Under the pieces are notes generated by a model, which was given only the letters and a program-made list of their open reading frames with translations, did not search any database and had not been told where the DNA came from. A stretch of DNA of 5,399 nucleotides, from NCBI GenBank assembly GCA_018679695.1, contig JAHHKH010000246.1, positions 1-5,399 on the forward strand, in the 5' to 3' direction. The stretch's first letter is position 1. Every line of letters starts with the position of its first letter. This DNA is from Maribacter sp. GTDB taxonomy: Bacteria; Bacteroidota; Bacteroidia; Flavobacteriales; Flavobacteriaceae. The translations under genes and the position numbers were made by a program. Below, in pieces: positions 1 through 5,399 of this stretch.

Positions 1-1973
1 ATTGGAGTGCAGAATTCCCCGATATTCGAAGGCATTCTCTCTTTGAGGCGATAACCATTTAGGCTTTCAATAACCAAAGCCGGTTCATCGCTCTTCATTA
101 AAGTATTGTAAAAACCGGCCGCTTGTGTCATGTTTCTAGGAGCCAGAATGTACATTCCCCTTAAAAGATGAATCAGCCCACCCATTTGAGAACCAGAATG
201 CCAAATTCCTTCAAGCCTATGTCCTCGAGTTCTCACAATCAATGGGGCCTTTTGTTTTCCGCATGTTCTATAGCGCATAGTGGCCAGGTCATCCATGAGT
301 GGAGCCATGGCATAGAATATATAATCTAGATATTGTATTTCGGCAATAGGTCTTAATCCTCTTAGAGCCAAGCCTATTCCTTGCCCTATTATGGTCGCTT
401 CTCTGATACCCGTATCGGATACTCGTACTTCACCATACTTTTTTTGAAGACCTTCGAGACCTTGGTTCACATCTCCGATATGACCACTATCCTCACCAAA
501 CACCAATGCTTCAGGATATTTCTCAAAAAGCTTATCAAAATTATCCCTAAGAATGATACGGCCATCAACTTGTTCTGATGTATCCTGGTAAGTTGGGCCA
601 ACCCGCTCAATATTTGTTGCCTTATTTGGTTCTTCGCTGTAAAGATGACGACTGAACCTTGGCTGCATTTGCTCTAAATATTGGTTTATCCAATTCGTCA
701 AAGCACTGCGTTCATTCGTATCTTCCCCCAATACATAGCGTAAAGCCTTACGGGAAATAATGGCCAAATCCTTTTTGACTGGTTCTTCTATGGCGATTAA
801 GTCATTTTTTAATTTGATTATGAATCTTCTGTTCGGACTCTTATTGGCAACATTATCCATTAAACCGATCAAGGTTTTTTTCATGGCCTTATGCTCAGCT
901 AAAAACTCTGCCCAGGCTTCTTTTTTAGCTGCCCTAACCCTTTGCCGGATATCACGTTCCAATTGGGATAGTTCTTCCTCAGTTGCAATACCTGTTTCCA
1001 AAATCCATTCCTTGAATCTTACATTACAATCATTCTCTTTTTCCCACTGTAAACGATCTTTACTCTTATAGCGTTCATGGGAACCTGAAGTAGAGTGACC
1101 TTGCGGTTGTGTAAGTTCCGTTACATGTATCAAGACCGGTATATGCTGATTTCTAGCAATATCAGAGGCATTTTCATAGGTGTGCATTAAGGCCGTATAA
1201 TCCCAACCTTTGACTTTTAATATTTCGTAACCTTCATGTTCTTCATCTTTTTGTAAACCAATCAGCATTGCTGAGATATTCTCCTTTGTTGTATGGTATT
1301 TTGCCGGAACTGAAATACCATATTCATCGTCCCAGATACTAACAACCATAGGAACTTGCAGAACACCGCCTGCATTAATTGCTTCTAGGAACAATCCTTC
1401 ACTAGTACTGGCATTGCCGATTGTACCCCAGGCAACTTCATTTCCATTAACAGAGAACTGTGAAGCATTTATATTTGGCAGATTTCGATATACTTTTGAT
1501 GCTTGGGCCAGCCCTAATAATCTTGGCATTTGGCCTGCAGTACAGGAAATATCGGCGCTACTGTTTTTTTGCTGGGTCAAATCTTTCCAAGTACCATCCT
1601 CATTTAAGCTATATGTCATAAAGTGCCCCCCCATTTGCCGGCCGGCACTCATAGGTTCTTTTTCTAAATCAGTGGTTGCATAAAGGCCGTGGAAAAATTC
1701 CTTGGCACTTAATAAACCTAGGGCCATCATAAAGGTCTGGTCGCGATAATATCCACTTCTAAAATCCCCATTTTTAAATGACCTTGCCATTGCCAATTGG
1801 GGCAATTCCTTACCATCCCCAAAGATTCCAAACTTGGCCTTACCAGTGAGCACTTCTTTTCTTCCCATAAGGCTACAGATTCTACTAACAACGGCGATTT
1901 CATAATCGTGTAGAATTTGTTCCTTAAAGTCATTAAAGGAAATGTCTGTACTGGTCTTAGAAGAAATATCCAT
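1..1973 (-). CDS. Fused alpha/beta E1 component of a 2-oxoacid dehydrogenase (branched-chain type likely), 3' end cut by the window
   Basis: The frame is open from ATG at 1973 to the left edge: 657 complete codons, no stop. This is a thiamine-diphosphate E1 enzyme that decarboxylates a 2-oxoacid and acylates the lipoyl group of E2 in the cytoplasmic complex. The alpha half (about residues 20-350) shows SGYYRDQTF (73-81), GNASTSEG (186-193), WDDEYGIS (214-221) and the active-site loop GHSTSGSHERYKS (from G292), which resembles branched-chain E1 alpha more than pyruvate E1. A charged helical linker (about 350-465) follows. The beta half starts near GRIILRDNFD (471) with VFGEDSG (E494 matches the Glu that contacts the cofactor N1'), VSDTGIREATIIGQGIGLA, GLRPIAEIQYLDY, ATMRYRTCG and a WHSGSQ segment (H592). 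The transketolase C-terminal domain must lie beyond the window; single-chain Bacteroidota E1 proteins run about 800 residues. The TPP metal motif is unusual (see findings). The family call is very sure; the substrate is inferred. A promoter lies directly upstream. Confidence 0.95.
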   Translation of the reverse strand, partial: MDISSKTSTDISFNDFKEQILHDYEIAVVSRICSLMGRKEVLTGKAKFGIFGDGKELPQLAMARSFKNGDFRSGYYRDQTFMMALGLLSAKEFFHGLYATTDLEKEPMSAGRQMGGHFMTYSLNEDGTWKDLTQQKNSSADISCTAGQMPRLLGLAQASKVYRNLPNINASQFSVNGNEVAWGTIGNASTSEGLFLEAINAGGVLQVPMVVSIWDDEYGISVPAKYHTTKENISAMLIGLQKDEEHEGYEILKVKGWDYTALMHTYENASDIARNQHIPVLIHVTELTQPQGHSTSGSHERYKSKDRLQWEKENDCNVRFKEWILETGIATEEELSQLERDIRQRVRAAKKEAWAEFLAEHKAMKKTLIGLMDNVANKSPNRRFIIKLKNDLIAIEEPVKKDLAIISRKALRYVLGEDTNERSALTNWINQYLEQMQPRFSRHLYSEEPNKATNIERVGPTYQDTSEQVDGRIILRDNFDKLFEKYPEALVFGEDSGHIGDVNQGLEGLQKKYGEVRVSDTGIREATIIGQGIGLALRGLRPIAEIQYLDYIFYAMAPLMDDLATMRYRTCGKQKAPLIVRTRGHRLEGIWHSGSQMGGLIHLLRGMYILAPRNMTQAAGFYNTLMKSDEPALVIESLNGYRLKERMPSNIGEFCTP

Positions 1974-2135
1974 TAAAGGCTGTTTGGTTTTTTACAAAAA
2001 TACCACACCAAAAGGGATTTTGCAATGCAGAAATTCGTTAAATATTTTATTATTGTCAACTTAAATGTTAATTAAATACAGATAATTTAGTAATAATGAA
2101 AATAAAACCCTTTTCTTTGAGAATATGGCAATTTC
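1974..2135. other. A+T-rich intergenic gap between the barrel gene and the E1 gene
   Basis: This 162-bp stretch has no credible ORF. It holds the E1 promoter at its left end and the downstream arm of a weak hairpin at its right end. Between them is very A+T-rich DNA, including TTAATTAA at 2068-2075 inside an imperfect dyad TGT-N9-ACA (2066-2080), which could be an operator but is too simple to call. The gap and the internal promoter suggest that E1 is transcribed apart from the upstream pair. Confidence 0.7.
1995..2026 (-). promoter_or_regulatory. Bacteroidetes-type -33/-7 promoter for the E1 gene
   Basis: Read on the minus strand, ATTG (2026-2023) is followed after exactly 20 bases by TATTTTTG (2002-1995). 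This is a full match to the Bacteroidetes primary-sigma -7 consensus TAnnTTTG, with a partial match (TTG) to the -33 TTTG element and normal spacing. Only 21 bases separate the -7 box from the ATG at 1973, so the leader would be about 10-18 bases, A-rich and without a Shine-Dalgarno sequence, as is common in this phylum. The -33 box sits inside a small dyad, TGCA-A-TGCA (2021-2029), which may be chance. The promoter is predicted from sequence only. Confidence 0.6.
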
Positions 2136-2140
2136 TCAAA
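2116..2140 (-). terminator. Weak hairpin across the stop codon of the barrel gene; possible terminator
   Basis: TTTGAGAA (2116-2123) and TTCTCAAA (2133-2140) form a perfect 8-bp inverted repeat with a 9-base loop. The TGA stop of the 945-residue gene (2138-2136) lies within one arm. The stem has only two G-C pairs. In the minus-strand transcript the U-rich stretch begins about 8 bases beyond the stem rather than directly after it, so intrinsic termination would be inefficient at best. Confidence 0.25.
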
Positions 2141-4973
2141 ACCATTTTCTTGTAAATAACCCTGTTAATGTTTTAGGGCTTAGCGTGACAATAAATCTTA
2201 TCTTTTCCTCGTAGTTCGGTTGCGATACTTCCCAACCATTGTTGGAATATAAGGGAAAATATAATTCGAAATAATCGGTGACCAAATTCAACCTAATACC
2301 CGAATCATAAACAAGCCGTTCTTTTTCGCCTTTTCTCTTTAAAAAACCAAAATCACTATAGAACTCTATCCACCGCCAAATATTAATGCTTGTATTGGCA
2401 GTTGCCATCCAGTCATTGGAGAACGGATTTTCCAATTTTGATTTAAAACCACCTTCGGCAATAATGATCTGCTGGCTAAATATTCCAGTTTCCTCTGATC
2501 TTCCCAAATAATTATAGTCAAAAAGATAGTCATTGGGTCTGTCAAGTGCAAAATCGAAGAAAGTGATGTTCGGGTCTATTTTATTGCTTAAGAATTTCCC
2601 TGCAAAGAACCTAAAGTTAAATTGCCTATTATTCTCAAATAGTTTTCGATACTCTAGTTCAAAAGTTAGTTTGCTAAAATCCCCACTATACTGGGCATCT
2701 GCAAACCAGGAAAGATAATCTATGATCCCGTTATTGCTGTGTGTGTACCTTGCGTTTAAAACGCTATAATCAGGATCAGTCTCAATATCCCCTAAATTGG
2801 GATCCTGATCCCGCATTACGTTGACATAACGCAAACTAATAAAATCACGTTTGTTGGAGCGCAGATTCTCAGGCCGCCAACCGAAAGCAATGGAAGGGGT
2901 AACGGTGGAATACCGCGAATTTTCCTGATAATGGAATGTAGAGCCCCTTAATCCATAATTCGCAACATAAAGACCGCTTTTACTCAAGTATTTACGATAG
3001 TTTAACTTGCCATAACCGACAAAAGACTTTTCACGTAACGCATAGGAAGGTGCGAAATCATAAACAAATGGTTTTTCCAAAAAGGGCTTGTTATAGATGC
3101 GCATTCCAGGAGACCAACCGTCATAAATATTGAAATTGAGAATCGGCACATAGAAAACCTGGTTGTAATAAGGATTTTCGACGTCCTTGAAAAATCGAAA
3201 TTGCAGTTTCTTATTACTTGAAAAGAATCCTTTTAAGGATTTCCAGTTATCGCGTTGATTGAATTCGGGTATTTTTTGATCATAGTTAAGCACCATTCTA
3301 TCTTCTTCGCCTCTTGGAATGGTAAATGTATTTTCTGTCGAAATATTCGAAAACCAATATTTGGAAATCACTGAATCCTTTTTCAATCCGAATAGTGAAA
3401 TGGGTACATTGGTACCCTCCTTGTTCTTAATGGTAACCTTAAGTGAATCATCGAGCTTTTCAATGCGCTTGATCTTGAAATCTATTTTTCTGGACGTGGA
3501 TAGATAATCATTGAAAAACCAATCGATATCAATGTCTGTCGAACGTTTGAGTATCGATTCAAAATCGATGACCTTGGCCGAGTTCAATGAATAGTGCTGG
3601 TAATAGCTTTTTATGCTATTGTCGATTTTATCTTTTCCTAAGTAGTTGGCCAAGTATGACAGTCCCATACCTGCTTTATATTTATTGGCGATCTTTTGAT
3701 TGAATTTAATCAAGGAATCATTGGGGGTTCTAAGTGCCTGATCCAAATTTTTCCTTGCTGTCAGCATATATAAAAACGGATACTGCTCATTGAAATCCAT
3801 CTTAGCGAGATTAAAACCTCGAATACCCCATATTTTCGATAATTTTCCCAGTAGTTTTTGATCGGGGTAAAACTCTTCTACATAGGCAATCATCAAATAG
3901 TTGGCAATGGCATCCTTAAGCCATTGTTCCTTTCTAGGGTCAAGGTATAATGTTTCTTCCAAAAATTTATTCAATGCAGTTTTAAGGAATTTCATTTCAA
4001 ATTGAAATTGCTCGTCATAGGGTCTCACGAAAGAGGGTAATTGATTAATACCATAAAGCGGATTTTTATTATAATCTTTCTCACTGACCAACAATTGGGA
4101 ATGGGGATATTCACCTAGATTGTCATAGATGAATTTCGCCACTTTGTTTATAGAAATCCCTTGAGCCAACTTATCGTACTTCGAAGCGTCGATATCGGTT
4201 ACCATTATCATATGTGGCGTAACATGGGTAATGAACTTCTTAAATGGGCTTAAAAGAATCTCACAGTTTTTTTGCTGTATGGCCTCCAATTGTGCTTGTT
4301 GCCCACCTGAAAACATAGAATTTCCAAGGTTCCTATAATTGGTAGCCAAATATAGATTCTCAGGGTAATTAAAATTGACTGTCGTTCGGGTAATATCGGT
4401 ATATTGATCCTCTAGGTTCATATTGGAATATAAATGCCATTTGCCATCGAAAACTGCGGGTGTCAAATACCAATCTTTCAGGTAATATTCATTTCTATTG
4501 TTATAACCGAAGGGAGTATACTTGTCTGGAGGTAATTTTACCGTATAGGTAATAAATAGCTTTATGCTATCATCTGGCAAGAGTGTTTTGTTGAGTACGA
4601 TCTTTATGATATCCTTTTCAGTAGTTCTTTCATATTGCAATCCTCTATATTCATCATCAACTGCGCTGATTATATTGGTGTAACCACGCTCATTGTCCTT
4701 TGCAAGATGAAGGCTTTTCTTGAATTCCTCGGCAAAACGTTTGGCCAGTCCTGTGTTCTTATTGGAGTAAGCATGGGCCCAGTCATTGAAATACAAGACT
4801 TCCAAAGGATATCTAGAGGTATTTTTATAGATGAACTCTTGCTGTATATTCAGTTCTTTGGTCTCTTCGTTTAATTTTACAGTTAGGGTATTCCTATGTT
4901 GGGCACAAAGCTGTTGCCCACCAAGTATAATGGCTAATAACAGGTAATAATAAGAGTGTATTTTTTGTTTCAA
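2136..4973 (-). CDS. Secreted M1-aminopeptidase-like protein with degenerate zinc site, fused to a C-terminal outer-membrane beta-barrel
   Basis: This is a 945-residue protein. Residues 1-24 are a signal peptide (basic start, YYYLLLAIILGG core, cleavage likely CA|Q; the Cys lacks a proper lipobox). Residues about 28-250 resemble the beta-rich N-terminal domain of M1 enzymes, and about 275-490 the gluzincin domain: GINQ (308-311) sits where GxMEN is expected, WLKDAIANY (351-359) matches WLNEGFAxY, and KYKAGMG (431-437) matches the PYEKG tyrosine segment. No HExxH occurs anywhere; the aligned position is KTALN (331-335), then 18 residues, then D354. Residues about 498-570 look like a beta-sandwich. 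From about 585 to 945 the sequence is rich in alternating aromatic/polar strands with Asn/Asp-rich turns and ends in RKWF, as expected for an outer-membrane barrel. The start is TTG: the next in-frame Met is residue 185, and TAA lies 9 bases upstream. It probably lacks peptidase activity and may bind peptides, scaffold or export; its function is unknown. Confidence 0.85.
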   Translation of the reverse strand: MKQKIHSYYYLLLAIILGGQQLCAQHRNTLTVKLNEETKELNIQQEFIYKNTSRYPLEVLYFNDWAHAYSNKNTGLAKRFAEEFKKSLHLAKDNERGYTNIISAVDDEYRGLQYERTTEKDIIKIVLNKTLLPDDSIKLFITYTVKLPPDKYTPFGYNNRNEYYLKDWYLTPAVFDGKWHLYSNMNLEDQYTDITRTTVNFNYPENLYLATNYRNLGNSMFSGGQQAQLEAIQQKNCEILLSPFKKFITHVTPHMIMVTDIDASKYDKLAQGISINKVAKFIYDNLGEYPHSQLLVSEKDYNKNPLYGINQLPSFVRPYDEQFQFEMKFLKTALNKFLEETLYLDPRKEQWLKDAIANYLMIAYVEEFYPDQKLLGKLSKIWGIRGFNLAKMDFNEQYPFLYMLTARKNLDQALRTPNDSLIKFNQKIANKYKAGMGLSYLANYLGKDKIDNSIKSYYQHYSLNSAKVIDFESILKRSTDIDIDWFFNDYLSTSRKIDFKIKRIEKLDDSLKVTIKNKEGTNVPISLFGLKKDSVISKYWFSNISTENTFTIPRGEEDRMVLNYDQKIPEFNQRDNWKSLKGFFSSNKKLQFRFFKDVENPYYNQVFYVPILNFNIYDGWSPGMRIYNKPFLEKPFVYDFAPSYALREKSFVGYGKLNYRKYLSKSGLYVANYGLRGSTFHYQENSRYSTVTPSIAFGWRPENLRSNKRDFISLRYVNVMRDQDPNLGDIETDPDYSVLNARYTHSNNGIIDYLSWFADAQYSGDFSKLTFELEYRKLFENNRQFNFRFFAGKFLSNKIDPNITFFDFALDRPNDYLFDYNYLGRSEETGIFSQQIIIAEGGFKSKLENPFSNDWMATANTSINIWRWIEFYSDFGFLKRKGEKERLVYDSGIRLNLVTDYFELYFPLYSNNGWEVSQPNYEEKIRFIVTLSPKTLTGLFTRKWF

Positions 4974-4985
4974 TGAGCAGTTTTA
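4971..4985 (-). promoter_or_regulatory. Same-frame stop/start junction (TAA, 9 bases, TTG) coupling the LOG and barrel genes
   Basis: The LOG stop TAA (4985-4983) is followed by AAC TGC TCA and then the TTG start (4973-4971) of the barrel protein, all in one frame. No AGGAGG-like site precedes the TTG, so initiation most likely depends on ribosomes finishing the LOG gene. The signal peptide begins immediately after the TTG, which supports this start over any downstream codon. Confidence 0.65.
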
Positions 4986-5399
4986 GAAATTTGGGCTTAA
5001 GGAACGACCCTTGTAGAAAGAATCCAAAATATCAACTACATCGATTTCATTATCGGCGATTTTAATCAAATCCAAATCTTCAGGACTTATATTTCCAGCT
5101 GCTAGCATTGTAGTCTTTATCCAATCAAAAAGTCCACTCCAAAATTTAGTACCTACAAGAATTATCGGGAATTTTTCAATCTTGTAGGTTTGTATGAGTG
5201 TAATTGCCTCAAAGAGTTCATCCAAGGTCCCAAAACCACCTGGCATCACAACAAAACCCTGGGAATACTTCACAAACATCACCTTGCGAACAAAAAAGTA
5301 ATCAAAATCCAAGCTTTTATCGCCATCAATATACGGGTTGTCATGCTGTTCAAAAGGCAAATCAATATTCAAACCAACCGATGTACCCCCAGCTAGATG
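4983..5399 (-). CDS. LOG-family (TIGR00730-type) Rossmann-fold nucleotide 5'-monophosphate phosphoribohydrolase, C-terminal part
   Basis: The window holds the last 138 codons and the stop; the N-terminal part lies beyond the right edge. The frame is open to 5399 (HLAGGTSVGLNIDLPFEQ), so the TTG at 5372 is an internal Leu codon, not the start. The family hydrolyses the N-glycosidic bond of nucleoside 5'-monophosphates, including cytokinin ribotides, releasing base and ribose 5-phosphate in the cytoplasm. The key motif PGGFGTLDE (visible residues 53-61, bases 5243-5217) matches the LOG signature PGGxGTxxE, and the preceding FFVRKVMF carries the conserved Arg (visible residue 38). LTLIQT-like AITLIQTYKI and the FPIILVG strand complete the fold. 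Flavobacterial members are about 190-240 residues, so perhaps 60-100 are missing. The exact substrate cannot be read from sequence; general nucleotide salvage is as likely as cytokinin activation. It is followed after 9 bases by the secreted barrel gene. Confidence 0.93.
   Translation of the reverse strand, partial: HLAGGTSVGLNIDLPFEQHDNPYIDGDKSLDFDYFFVRKVMFVKYSQGFVVMPGGFGTLDELFEAITLIQTYKIEKFPIILVGTKFWSGLFDWIKTTMLAAGNISPEDLDLIKIADNEIDVVDILDSFYKGRSLSPNF

Noticed and set aside
760..1071. Plus-strand ORF of 103 codons
   Set aside because: It lies wholly antisense to the E1 coding frame, which has clear family motifs throughout. The translation is low-complexity Ser/Leu/Phe with no recognisable domain.
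1414..1683. Plus-strand ORF of 89 codons
   Set aside because: It is antisense to the E1 TPP-binding region, and its apparent sequence follows from the codons of the real gene.
1727..1933. Minus-strand ORF of 68 codons near the E1 start
   Set aside because: It is a shifted frame inside the E1 gene. The frame from 1973 carries conserved E1 residues across the same bases.
2066..2080. TGT-N9-ACA dyad around TTAATTAA as a regulator site
   Set aside because: The stretch is so A+T-rich that such a dyad is expected by chance, and it lies about 40 bases upstream of the -33 box with no second copy.
4635..4874. Plus-strand ORF of 79 codons
   Set aside because: It is antisense to the N-terminal domain of the barrel protein, with no supporting promoter or motif.
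4896..4920. Lipoprotein signal at Cys23 of the barrel protein
   Set aside because: The residues before the Cys (GQQL) do not fit a lipobox. Cleavage by signal peptidase I after CA, before Gln, fits better.
5370..5372. TTG as the start of the LOG-family gene
   Set aside because: The frame stays open and family-like upstream (GGTSVG) to the window edge, so this is an internal Leu codon of a truncated gene.

Overview
The window is about 60% A+T and looks like the chromosome of a marine-type member of the Bacteroidota, most likely a flavobacterium. Three things suggest this: a fused alpha/beta E1 2-oxoacid dehydrogenase typical of that phylum, a promoter matching the Bacteroidetes -33/-7 consensus with no Shine-Dalgarno leader, and a large secreted M1-peptidase-like/outer-membrane-barrel protein. 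All three genes lie on the minus strand and almost fill the window. No RNA gene, mobile element, CRISPR array or long repeat was seen.

In transcription order (right to left): (1) 5399-4983 is the C-terminal part of a LOG-family (TIGR00730-type) Rossmann-fold nucleotide hydrolase, cut by the right edge. (2) 4973-2136 encodes a 945-residue secreted protein that starts at a TTG only 9 bases after the LOG stop codon and in the same frame. It has a signal peptide, an M1 (gluzincin) aminopeptidase-like region whose zinc site is degenerate, and a C-terminal segment that looks like an outer-membrane beta-barrel ending in Phe. (3) After a 162-bp A+T-rich gap holding a weak hairpin and a good promoter, 1973-1 encodes a single-chain E1 alpha+beta 2-oxoacid dehydrogenase, cut by the left edge before its C-terminal domain.

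The LOG gene and the barrel gene look like a translationally coupled operon. The E1 gene has its own promoter and is probably a separate metabolic unit (branched-chain 2-oxoacid oxidation or acyl-CoA supply). The sequence shows no functional link between E1 and the other two. The item most worth attention is the peptidase-like barrel protein: the position matching HExxH-(18)-E reads KTALN-(18)-D, so the fold appears kept without the zinc ligands, tethered to an outer-membrane barrel. Second is the E1 thiamine-diphosphate motif, where the two side-chain metal ligands appear exchanged (acid/Asn becomes Asn/Asp) at exactly conserved spacing.
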